A DNA stretch of 64,000 nucleotides, from the NCBI GenBank assembly GCA_963844235.1, contig CAWJNF010000005.1, positions 62,001 through 126,000 of the forward strand, in the 5' to 3' direction. Shown here in pieces: positions 1 through 7,648 of the stretch (positions are counted from its first letter, which is position 1; each line of letters starts with the position of its first letter). The DNA is from CAWJNF01 sp963844235 (lineage in GTDB: Bacteria; Actinomycetota; Thermoleophilia; Gaiellales; Gaiellaceae). The notes under the pieces were generated by a model that saw nothing but the letters and a program-made list of their open reading frames with translations, ran no database searches and had not been told where the DNA came from. The translations under genes and the position numbers were made by a program.

Positions 1-150
1 GGCCGTGATCGCGCGGTGCGGGCGGAGTTACGTCATCCGGCGACTGCGACGCAGCAGGTGAAAGCGCAAGGATCCTCTGACAATGGCTAATTCCGCCAAC
101 CCCATCTGCACCGCCGCCAGCTCGGAAGGACTCGCCGTCGGCGCCGCCCG

Positions 151-390
151 AAGGCCGTTCTTCACGGACGTGGCGAGATGCGTGGGATCTTTATTTCAGC
201 GTCGGGCTTCACCGAGCCGGCCATCTCGACTTGCCTGGACGCGCATACCCAGAGGGTCAACATCCTGTGCGGGCTGAACGAGCTCGTCCCGCTGTCTCGA
301 GCGGGGCGATGACCCGAACGGTAACGCCGAAGGCGAAGGTAGACGCAGCAGCCCTCGACAAGCGGCCCTCGTTCGGCCGGCCGTGCAGTT
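151..390 (+). pseudogene. 3' remnant of a restriction-endonuclease-like (Mrr-type) gene
   Basis: From 178 one frame reads MRGIFISASGFTEPAISTC and on to about 312. This resembles the C-terminal part of Mrr-like PD-(D/E)XK restriction enzymes (GLFISASGFT...). The expected continuation is found only by changing frame: RGDDPNG at about 302-325, then KAKVDAAALDKRP near 325-370. That pattern fits a decayed gene with at least two frameshifts and no 5' part. The family assignment comes from remembered motif similarity, so it is tentative. The catalytic core is not present in the window. Confidence 0.4.
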
Positions 391-817
391 GGAGTCGAGG
401 CGGGCGACGGCCCGCGTTGACCATGAAGCAACGCGCACTCGAGGCTAGGCACCGTGCTCGGCCATCCTAGGTCGTGCGCTCTTGGCTGTCACAGCCAGGT
501 ACGCGGCCTTCCCACTGCCGAGCAGCCAGTGCATCGCGACGCGGCCGCTCGGACGCCGCGTGCGGCCGATGGGCTGTGGAGTCGGAGTGCTTCGCGCGCC
601 GCGCTTGCCCCAGCGACCCGCCTATTATCAGCCAGGGGGGCGACGGAGTCCACGCCTCACTCAGGACGGTTCAGGTCATTGTCACCAAAGCGTCCACCCG
701 CTTTGAGCGTAACGCGGAAAATCGCGCGTGTGGCGCGCGAACCGTGACGAAAGTGTTGCAACTCGAGGCCGGATTCTGGCTGTCTGGCAGCGCGCCTGCC
801 GGCGGAGGGTGCTGCTG
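391..817. other. Intergenic stretch, no supported gene
   Basis: I see no reading frame with convincing protein character and no tRNA, terminator or promoter that I can defend. It lies between the decayed endonuclease tail and the 3' end of the M20 peptidase gene. Confidence 0.45.
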
Positions 818-2014
818 TCACGTGCACCAGCGGGAGGCGAGCAGCGCCACGGTGAGCGCGGTGTCGCGGACCGAGGCGAGATCCACCCATTCGTCGATCC
901 CGTGCAGGTTGCCGGCGATGGGGCCGTAGCAGGAGCACGCGCCCTCGACGTAGCGCGCGTCGGTGGTCGCCGTGGATAGCTTCGTTCCCGGTGCTTCCGG
1001 ACGGCCCTGCACCGCCGCGTGGCATTCGCGGAGCATCGACACGAGCGGCTCGTCCGTCGAGTGCTCGTAGGCCTTGGCGCGGAAGCCCTCGAACTCGACC
1101 GCGACCGTCGGGGCGGCACTCGCGACGGCGCGCGTCAGCAGCGCCTGGGCATCCGACGGCTCGAGCTCCGGCCCGAAGCCGAGCCGGCAGCCCAGGACGA
1201 CCTGAGCCGGAACGGACGACGGCCACGTCCCGCCGTGGATCTCGCCCAGGTTGAGGTTGTACGGATGGCCTTCGAGGTTGTCGTTCAGCGCCTTCTCCAG
1301 CGCGCGCAGGCCCTGCACCGCCGCCATGATCTGGTCGACGGGGCTCGGATGCTCGCTCGCGTACGCGGCGTGAGCGCCTTCGCTGCGGGCCGTCAGCCGT
1401 GCCCAGATCACCCCGACGCCGTTGACGTGCACGCGCAGGTCGGTCGGCTCGCCGATCAGCGTCCCGTCAGCCGTGTAGCCGGCCTGGAGGACGGAGCGCA
1501 TCCCGTTTCCGCCGCACTCTTCCTCGATCACCGAGGTGAAGAGGACGTCTCCGCGCAGCTCGGCGCCGGTCGCCTGCAGGGCCTCAACGGCGACCAGGTA
1601 GGCGGCAATGCCGGCCTTCATGTCGCCCGCGCCGCGGCTCCACATGCGACCCTCGGCGGTCTCTCCGGCCCACGGATCGTGTGTCCAGCGTTCCTCCGAC
1701 TCCACAGGGACGACGTCCACGTGGCCGGTCAGGTGGAGCGAACGACCGCCGCCAGGCCCGCGCAGGCGCCCTGCCACGCAGGTGCGACCCGTATACGGCA
1801 GGAGCGGAAGACCGGCGTGGGGGTCGGCAACCGCGTCGTCGGCATCGGGTTGGATCCGCTCGACCTCGAGCCCGAGCCGGAGCAGCCGCTCCTCCACGAT
1901 GCGCTGCGCGCCCTCTTCGTCGCCGAGCAGGCTGCGCTCCCGGACGAGCCGTGCGGTCAGGTCGTGCAAGTCGTCGACCCTCTCGTCGACGGCTCGGGTG
2001 AGCGCGGCGAGCAC
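818..2014 (-). CDS. M20-family metallopeptidase (ArgE/DapE-like deacylase)
   Basis: The 398-residue protein has the M20 dinuclear zinc amidohydrolase layout. LTGHVDVVP (His98, Asp100) supplies the first metal ligand and the general-base neighbourhood, GAGDMKAG (Asp131) the bridging aspartate, and IEEECGGNG (Glu164-166) the catalytic and ligand glutamates. A dimerisation lid sits in the middle and a late conserved His occurs in GNLHGIDEW. Family members remove acyl groups from amino acids (acetylornithine, succinyl-diaminopimelate) or cleave small peptides; the substrate cannot be told here. It starts at a GTG (2012-2014) and runs divergently from the truncated aminotransferase. A cytoplasmic location is expected because no signal peptide is visible. 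Confidence 0.85.
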   Translation of the reverse strand: MLAALTRAVDERVDDLHDLTARLVRERSLLGDEEGAQRIVEERLLRLGLEVERIQPDADDAVADPHAGLPLLPYTGRTCVAGRLRGPGGGRSLHLTGHVDVVPVESEERWTHDPWAGETAEGRMWSRGAGDMKAGIAAYLVAVEALQATGAELRGDVLFTSVIEEECGGNGMRSVLQAGYTADGTLIGEPTDLRVHVNGVGVIWARLTARSEGAHAAYASEHPSPVDQIMAAVQGLRALEKALNDNLEGHPYNLNLGEIHGGTWPSSVPAQVVLGCRLGFGPELEPSDAQALLTRAVASAAPTVAVEFEGFRAKAYEHSTDEPLVSMLRECHAAVQGRPEAPGTKLSTATTDARYVEGACSCYGPIAGNLHGIDEWVDLASVRDTALTVALLASRWCT

Positions 2015-2139
2015 GCGCGGATCATAGGCCGTCGGCTCGGTGCTCTTCCGCCACCCGAGTCGCGGAGCGGCCGCGCCCCGCGCACGCCCCCACGACGACC
2101 GGCTCGGCCACGCTCTCCGGCCACCAGGCGCAGGCGTCG

Positions 2140-3006
2140 GTGATCGGCGGCGGCCATGTGACGAAGGTGCCCTACCCGGATCCGTACCGCTGCGCCTTCG
2201 GGCCCTGTAGCAGGGATGGCTGCTCGCTGCGCTGTCTCGACTACCTCGAGCGCTATGCGCTCGGCGCGATCTCGCCGGCCGAGGACACCGCGGCCGTCCT
2301 CATCGAGGCGATCCAGTCGGACGGGGGCGAGGTCGTGCCGCCGGCCAACTACATCCCGGCGTTGCGCGAGCTCTGCGACCGCCACGGTATCTGGCTCGTC
2401 TTCGACGAGGTGAAGGTCGGGCTCGGAAGGACCGGTCGCATGTTCGGCTTCGAGCACGCGGACGTGGTGGCGGATGCCGTCTGCCTCGGCAAGCCGCTCG
2501 GCGGCGGGCTGCCGCTCTCGGCGGTGGTCGGGCGGGCCGAGCTCCTCGACGTACCGACCTTCAGCCTCTTCACGCTCGGCGGCTCGCCGCTGCCGTGTGC
2601 CGCCGGCCTCGCGACGCTCGACGTGATCCACGAGGAGGGTCTCGTCGACAACGCGGCGCGCACCGGGAAGCGTCTTCTCGAGGGCCTGGTGGAGATCGAG
2701 CGGCGGTCCACGCTCATCGGCGACGTACGCGGCAAGGGTCTCATCCTCGGAGTGGAGCTCGTGGCGGATCGGGGCACGAAGGAGCCTGCGGCGCGCGATG
2801 CCCATCGGCTGGCGTACCGGCTCTTCGAGCTCGGTGCGCTCGTCTTCGTGTCAGGTCTTGCGGGCAACGTGATCGAGCTGACGCCGCCGCTGACGATCTC
2901 CGAGGCGGAGGTCGACGAGGGGCTCGACCTCTTCGAGCGGGCGCTGGCCGACGTCGAGGCGGGCCGCTTCGACGATGCGAAGCTCGCGCCCTTCGCAGGC
3001 TGGTAG
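2140..3006 (+). CDS. 5'-truncated class III aminotransferase (probably non-functional)
   Basis: This is a PLP-dependent class III (4-aminobutyrate/ornithine-type) aminotransferase. VPYPDPYRC, WLVFDEVKVGLGRTG (the Asp that contacts the PLP nitrogen) and the lysine segment LGKPLGGGLPLSAVVG are all present. The Schiff-base lysine is expected in LGKPLGG. The protein is only 288 residues against about 420-450 usual. Recognisable sequence continues upstream in frame to about 2092 (TTTGSATLSGHQAQAS) and then stops, so about 120 N-terminal residues with their start codon are missing. The GTG at 2140 is simply the first available start. A deletion, rearrangement or assembly join near 2080-2092 would explain this. 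The neighbouring GS-like ligase and amidohydrolase suggest an amine or amino-acid catabolic set. Confidence 0.75.
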   Translation: MIGGGHVTKVPYPDPYRCAFGPCSRDGCSLRCLDYLERYALGAISPAEDTAAVLIEAIQSDGGEVVPPANYIPALRELCDRHGIWLVFDEVKVGLGRTGRMFGFEHADVVADAVCLGKPLGGGLPLSAVVGRAELLDVPTFSLFTLGGSPLPCAAGLATLDVIHEEGLVDNAARTGKRLLEGLVEIERRSTLIGDVRGKGLILGVELVADRGTKEPAARDAHRLAYRLFELGALVFVSGLAGNVIELTPPLTISEAEVDEGLDLFERALADVEAGRFDDAKLAPFAGW

Positions 3007-3070
3007 AGCCGTCTCGTGGGGAGCGCACCGACGGCCAGGGCTGGCGCCGGGCACCGAGGGCGCGTATCAT

Positions 3071-4351
3071 GTGCTCGTGGCTCGCGGTCGGCGTCGGATC
3101 CGGCTCGTGCTGGTGGTTCTCGGCGTCATGGGCGTCGCGGTGATCGCGGCCCCGGCGCAGGCTCTCGTCGACGGCCCGGGCGCCCTGCTCGGATCCGCGA
3201 GAGTGACCACGCTGACGCCGGAAAACGTGACGCAAACCACCGCGTCCTTTCGCGGCACGATAAGTTGGGCTGTGATCGAGCGCCCGGTCGGGGAGCCGTC
3301 GTCGTCGTGTCACTGGTACTTCGAGTACGGGACGACGGCGACGCTAGGCTCCTCGACGCCCAGCTCGAGCATCTCCTGCTCCGCGGGTGCGACCGTCGCC
3401 ACCCTCGCGACTGGACTCACGGCTGGCACCACCTACAACCACCGGTTGGTCGTCGTCGAGGTCTTCCCCGAAGGCACTCAGGAGTATCACGGCAACAATG
3501 TCGTCTTCACCACCCTCGGGGTCGACACCGACGGCGACGGCGTCCTGGACTCGACCGACAACTGCGACACGGTCGCCAATCCCGGCCAGGCGGACACCGA
3601 CGGCGACGGCATCGGCGACGCGTGCGAGGCGGCGCCACCGTCGCCCGACACGGATGGCGACGGGGTCCTCAACACGAGCGATAACTGCCCGGACGTGCCG
3701 AACGCCGGCCAGGAGGACGTCGACCAGAACGACGTCGGCGATGCCTGCCAGCAGGCCGACCCGCCGGAGGGGATGGAGTCCGTCAACGTCTCGGAGGTTT
3801 CCGGGGACGTGCTCGTGAGGCTGCCGGGCACGAACGCGTTCGTTCCTCTCGGGCCGGAGGTGCAGATCCCGCTCGGCTCCACCATCGACGCTCGCAACGG
3901 TGCCGTGCGCCTCTTCGCCTCTAGCGCCAGCGTCGGCCGGCTCGTGCCGGCCATGGGTCCGGCGCGGGGGGTGGGGGGCGTGCAGTCGGCGGTCTTCAAG
4001 GCAGGCCTTTTCAAGGTTAGCCAGCGGCTGCAGCTGGCCAAGCTCATCACGCGGCTCGTCCTGACGGGCGGCGATTTCTCCCAATGCCGGTCTGGTCCGG
4101 GCCAGTCTCCTCCTCGGAAACGCGTGCGAAGGATCTCGGGCGAGGGCGAGGGCGCGTTTGCCACGAAGGGCAGGTACGGCACGGCGACGTCGTCGAGCAC
4201 GCTGCAGACGAAGTGGAGCACCGTCGATCAGTGCAGGGGGACGCTGATGCAGGCGAGCACAGGAGGGTTGACCGTCCGCGACCTCGTCCGCGGCAAGACG
4301 GTCCACCTCGGTCCCGGCGAGCGCTACCTTGCCAAGAAGCCCGGCTCCTAG
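3071..4351 (+). CDS. Secreted thrombospondin type 3 repeat protein with FecR-like module
   Basis: I chose GTG 3071 because the basic stretch LVARGRRRIR and a hydrophobic core ending APAQA follow directly, which makes a good Sec signal peptide. The mature protein has a fibronectin-like or Ig-like segment (TTLTPENVTQTTASFRG...). Two to three calcium-binding thrombospondin type 3 repeats follow (DTDGDGVLDSTDNC, DTDGDGIGDAC, DTDGDGVLNTSDNC), each with Asp ligands and paired Cys. The C-terminal half resembles the FecR-like module I associate with Thermoleophilia surface proteins (VSGDVLVRLPGTNAF, IPLGSTIDARNG, then a VRDLVRGKTVHLGPGERYLA tail). It is likely an exported cell-surface structural or binding protein; no enzymatic motif is visible. 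A GC-rich hairpin lies just downstream. Confidence 0.75.
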   Translation: MLVARGRRRIRLVLVVLGVMGVAVIAAPAQALVDGPGALLGSARVTTLTPENVTQTTASFRGTISWAVIERPVGEPSSSCHWYFEYGTTATLGSSTPSSSISCSAGATVATLATGLTAGTTYNHRLVVVEVFPEGTQEYHGNNVVFTTLGVDTDGDGVLDSTDNCDTVANPGQADTDGDGIGDACEAAPPSPDTDGDGVLNTSDNCPDVPNAGQEDVDQNDVGDACQQADPPEGMESVNVSEVSGDVLVRLPGTNAFVPLGPEVQIPLGSTIDARNGAVRLFASSASVGRLVPAMGPARGVGGVQSAVFKAGLFKVSQRLQLAKLITRLVLTGGDFSQCRSGPGQSPPRKRVRRISGEGEGAFATKGRYGTATSSSTLQTKWSTVDQCRGTLMQASTGGLTVRDLVRGKTVHLGPGERYLAKKPGS

Positions 4352-4378
4352 CCACGCGCCCAGCTCACACCGCCCGCC

Positions 4379-4420
4379 CCGCGCCCGCCGCAGGGCCCCG
4401 TCCGCGAGCGGCGGGCGCGG
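4379..4420. terminator. GC-rich hairpin after the surface-protein gene
   Basis: Inverted repeat CCGCGCCCGCCGC (4379-4391) / GCGGCGGGCGCGG (4408-4420), a 13-bp stem with a 16-nt loop, sits 28 bp after the stop codon at 4351. No T-run follows, so its role in intrinsic termination is inferred only from position and stability. Confidence 0.5.
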
Positions 4421-4505
4421 CGAGCGCTGAAGCACGCGAAGTCCGTACCCGTGTGCTCCTCGGCATGGGCCGTTCGGACGGGGCCGGCGGATACGATCCG
4501 CGGCG

Positions 4506-5828
4506 ATGACGCCGGAGGAGCTCGCCAACGCCGGAGTGCGGGCCATGGCTCTCGTGCTCGTCGACAACGCCGGCATCGCGCGCATGAAGTGCGTCTCGAT
4601 CGATCGCCTCGACCGCGCTGCCAGACGCGGAATCGGGTGGGCCGAGCTGTGGGGGCTTTCGCTCTCCGACGACTCGTTCGCGCATCCGCCGGAGCTCTAC
4701 AGCCCGACCGGGGATCTGCGGCTGCGGGCCGACCTCGCTGCGGCGCGACCGGTCGGAGGGGCGCCGGGATGGGGCTGGGCGCCGATCGATCACCACCTCC
4801 AGTCCGGTACGCCCTGGCCGGGATGCCAGCGCGGCTTCCTCCGGCGGATAGTCGACGAGGCACGGGAGCGTGGCTACGAGCTGCAGGCCGCCTGGGAGCT
4901 GGAGTGCGTCGTCGGCGCAGACCACTCGGAGGGCTTCGAGGCGCTTCACAAGGGCCCGGGGTACGGCGCGGTGACATTCGGCGCCACGAACTGGTTCATG
5001 CTCGAGCTGTTCGACGCGCTGGCGGTGTCGGGTGTCGAGGTAGAGCAGGTGCATCCCGAGTACGCGGACGGGCAGATGGAGCTCTCCCTCGCCGTTCGCG
5101 ATCCGATCGCCGCCTGCGACGAGTCCGTCCTTGCCCGTCACCTCGTCGGCACCGTGGCGGGTAGGCACGGCTGGCGGGCCAGCTTCGCGCCGCGCGTCGT
5201 CGCCGGCTCGGTCGGGAACGGCGCTCACCTCCACGTCTCGGTCTGGCAGGACGGCGAGAACCAGCTGGCGGGCGGAACCGGGCCCGAGAGCCTGCGCCCG
5301 GCCGGGGCCGCATTCATCGCAGGGGCGCTCGAGCACCTCCCGGCACTCACGGCGATCGGCGCGCCCTCGCCCCTCTCCTACGTGCGGCTCGTCCCCGGCC
5401 ACTGGTCGGGCGCCTACGTCTGCTGGGGCAACGAGAACCGCGAGGCGTCGCTGCGGCTGGAGGGCGCCGGCGGTCTCGGCGCCGGCCGCAGCGCGAACGT
5501 CGAGTGGAAATCGGTCGACGGTGCGGCCAACCCGTACCTGGCACTGGGCGCCCTGATCGCGGCCGGGCTCGACGGTCTCGAGCGCGGGCTCGAGCTGCCG
5601 CCGCCCGTCCACGAAGACCCGGCTGCGCTGCCGGACTCGAGGCGCCCCGCCCGCTTGCCGGAGACGCTCACCGAAGCCGCCGAGGCCCTCGCCGGCTCGG
5701 CAGTCCTCCGCGATGCCATGGGCGAGTATCTCCACAGCCGGGTCGTGGCCGTACGCCGCGCCGAGGCGGAGCGCGCGGAGGGCCTCGACGAGACAGCGCT
5801 GGTCTCCCGCTACCGCTGGAGGTTCTAA
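4506..5828 (+). CDS. Glutamine synthetase family protein (gamma-glutamyl-amine ligase type)
   Basis: The 440-residue protein has the GS fold. The N-terminal beta-grasp segment is reduced, and the catalytic domain carries an ELECVVG metal site, a VEQVHPEYADGQMELSL block, GNGAHLHVSVWQ (catalytic His/Gly region), ENREASLRLEG (Arg in the ATP/glutamate pocket) and NPYLALGALIAAGLDG near the end. It lacks the adenylylation-loop context of housekeeping GlnA and looks like the GlnA3/PuuA/FluG-type ligases that join glutamate to amines. The amidohydrolase 212 bp downstream matches the other half of fungal FluG-like fusions, so a shared pathway of amine or gamma-glutamyl compounds is inferred. The ATG at 4506 has no obvious Shine-Dalgarno. 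Confidence 0.8.
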   Translation: MTPEELANAGVRAMALVLVDNAGIARMKCVSIDRLDRAARRGIGWAELWGLSLSDDSFAHPPELYSPTGDLRLRADLAAARPVGGAPGWGWAPIDHHLQSGTPWPGCQRGFLRRIVDEARERGYELQAAWELECVVGADHSEGFEALHKGPGYGAVTFGATNWFMLELFDALAVSGVEVEQVHPEYADGQMELSLAVRDPIAACDESVLARHLVGTVAGRHGWRASFAPRVVAGSVGNGAHLHVSVWQDGENQLAGGTGPESLRPAGAAFIAGALEHLPALTAIGAPSPLSYVRLVPGHWSGAYVCWGNENREASLRLEGAGGLGAGRSANVEWKSVDGAANPYLALGALIAAGLDGLERGLELPPPVHEDPAALPDSRRPARLPETLTEAAEALAGSAVLRDAMGEYLHSRVVAVRRAEAERAEGLDETALVSRYRWRF

Positions 5829-6039
5829 CACGTGGGGAACCCGTGGTTCCCCCCGAGCCCCTCCTTGACTGTCACGCGTTTCTCGCGGCGCGGCGTCGCC
5901 GCGGCGAGGCATCGCCGGGCAACGGCGACGCCGAAACGGCCGAACGCCGCCGACGACACGTGACCCGGTCCTCGCCTGCGTGGCGCCGCAACAATAGCTC
6001 CGCGTCCAGCGTCCTCGGCCCGGGTAAGATCCGGCCCCT

Positions 6040-7212
6040 GTGATGGTCGACCTCACCGACGCCCCGGTCGTCGACGCCCACTGCCACCCGTGGCGCAACG
6101 ACGAGCTCGTCGAGCGGGACCCGCTCGGATTCGAGGACAGGGTGACCATGATGGGCATGTGCCTGATCTCCTCCGGACTCGCGGAGGAAGGGTCGGCCGA
6201 GCACCTGGCGCTCCTCACCGAGTCGACGCCGTTCGCGCTGACGATGCGCCGGCGTCTGGCGGAGCATCTTGGAGCCGAGGCGACGCGGGAGGCGGTCGCG
6301 AAGGCTCGCCATGATGCCCTGGCGCCGGACCCGATCGCCTACAACCGACGGCTCTGGGACACGGGGCGGGTGGCGGCGCTCGTGTACGACGAGGGGTATC
6401 CGCAGCCGACGATCCCCCGCGAGACGTTCGTGACGGAAAGTGCGACCCGTGTCCACCGTGTGGCTCGTATCGAGCCAATCATTCTCGCGCTCCGTGGGCG
6501 CGCCGGCTCGTTCCACGACCTCGAGGACGCGTTCGTCGCCGAGCTCGAGGGGGCCGCGGCCGACCCGGAGCTCGTGGCGTTCAAGAGCGTCATTGCCTAC
6601 CGGACCGGTCTCGACGTCGAGAACCCGCCGGCCGACTACTGCGAGCGTTCTTTCAAGCTCTGGCGCGAGGACGACTTCGTGGAGACGCGCCAGCACGCGA
6701 AGCCGGTGCGCGACCGCCTGCTGCGCCGGACGCTCGAGGTGGCGAAGGCGCACGATAGGCCGGTTCACGTCCATTGCGGCGGCGGCGACCCCGCCATCGT
6801 GCTCGCGCACGCCCGGCCGCAGGATCTCTTTCCGCTGCTGTCCCAGCACGACGACCAGCCGGTGGTGCTCATCCACTCCGGCTGGCCGTGGCTGGAGGAG
6901 GGCGCATACGTCGCCTCCGTGCTTCCGCACGTATACCTCGAGATGTCGATCACGATGCCCTGGGGAACCCTCGCGATTGACCAGAAGCTCGAGGTGTTGC
7001 TCGGTGCCGCGCCACCGGCGAAGATCCTGTACGGCTCTGACGAGTCCACCGAGCCGGAGGTGATCTGGCTCTCGGCTCAGCTCGGTCGCGAAGCGCTTGG
7101 ACGCGTGCTCGGCACGGCGGTCGAGCGCACCTGGCTCAGCGAGGTGGAGGCCCGCAGGATCGGTGAGAACGTGCTCGCGGGCAACGTCCGACGGCTCCAC
7201 GGACTGGGCTGA
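6040..7212 (+). CDS. Amidohydrolase family protein (metal-dependent TIM barrel, FluG N-domain-like)
   Basis: The 390-residue protein begins with DAHCHPW (the HxH metal site on the first beta-strand). It continues with VHVHCGGGDPA, VLIHSGWPWL and ILYGSDEST, the spacing of Amidohydrolase_2 TIM-barrel hydrolases and decarboxylases, whose last Asp is catalytic. It follows the GS-like ligase on the same strand; together they mirror the amidohydrolase-GS fusion FluG, here as two genes. A role in hydrolysing a gamma-glutamyl or related amide is inferred and the substrate is unknown. Start is GTG 6040 or ATG 6043; neither has a convincing ribosome binding site. The start overlaps a half-copy of the GATCCGGCCCC repeat motif. 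Confidence 0.78.
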   Translation: MMVDLTDAPVVDAHCHPWRNDELVERDPLGFEDRVTMMGMCLISSGLAEEGSAEHLALLTESTPFALTMRRRLAEHLGAEATREAVAKARHDALAPDPIAYNRRLWDTGRVAALVYDEGYPQPTIPRETFVTESATRVHRVARIEPIILALRGRAGSFHDLEDAFVAELEGAAADPELVAFKSVIAYRTGLDVENPPADYCERSFKLWREDDFVETRQHAKPVRDRLLRRTLEVAKAHDRPVHVHCGGGDPAIVLAHARPQDLFPLLSQHDDQPVVLIHSGWPWLEEGAYVASVLPHVYLEMSITMPWGTLAIDQKLEVLLGAAPPAKILYGSDESTEPEVIWLSAQLGREALGRVLGTAVERTWLSEVEARRIGENVLAGNVRRLHGLG

Positions 7213-7233
7213 GGGTCGCGCCCGAATCGATTC

Positions 7234-7255
7234 GGGGCCGAGCGAGCTCGGCCCC
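7234..7255. terminator. Bidirectional hairpin between convergent genes
   Basis: Perfect inverted repeat GGGGCCGAGC (7234-7243) / GCTCGGCCCC (7246-7255) lies between the converging amidohydrolase and the small minus-strand gene. It resembles the genome's dispersed GGGGCCGGA palindromes and could be one of them acting as a terminator. Confidence 0.55.
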
Positions 7256-7278
7256 GGCATGCGGCTGAACGTGGACGA

Positions 7279-7542
7279 TCAGGCGGTTTCCTGCTGCCTG
7301 GGAAGGGGCTCCTCGACGCCGTCGAGGGGCTCGGGCTGAACGACAGGGGCATGGGCGAACGGGTGGTTGAAGACGTCCAGCGCACTGTCTGCAGGCGCGG
7401 AGATGTCGAAGGCCATGCCCGTCCTCGCATCCGAGACGTGCACCGACAGCTCCTGGCCGCCGTGCCAGAAGAGGGTCACTTCGATCCCGTCTGAAGTCCT
7501 CTGTGCCAGCTCCACCGGATATGTGCGCTTCTTCCTTGGCAT
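7279..7542 (-). CDS. Small conserved hypothetical protein
   Basis: The 87-residue acidic protein contains RTSDGIEVTLFWHGG, a core that recurs in short uncharacterised actinobacterial proteins of this size. It has no signal peptide, membrane segment or catalytic motif. The ATG is preceded by AAGGGGCGGAG, a good ribosome binding site, which supports translation. It lies between the SARP-cyclase gene and the amidohydrolase; its function is unknown. Confidence 0.6.
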   Translation of the reverse strand: MPRKKRTYPVELAQRTSDGIEVTLFWHGGQELSVHVSDARTGMAFDISAPADSALDVFNHPFAHAPVVQPEPLDGVEEPLPRQQETA

Positions 7543-7648
7543 CTCCGCCCCTTTCAGCTCTGAACTCCCATGCTCAGAGGATCGACCCCACCCCTCAAGG
7601 GCCGGTCAACGGCGGCTCTACGGCTAGGCCCGGTGTCTGAAGGGGCTT

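Noticed and set aside
1019..2143. Long plus-strand frame opposite the M20 peptidase
   Set aside because: It is the antisense of a gene with clear catalytic motifs; its product is Arg/His-rich with no family features, as expected from GC-rich antisense frames.
3344..4585. Minus-strand frame opposite the thrombospondin-repeat protein
   Set aside because: It mirrors the DxDGDG repeats of the real gene; no homology or ribosome binding site.
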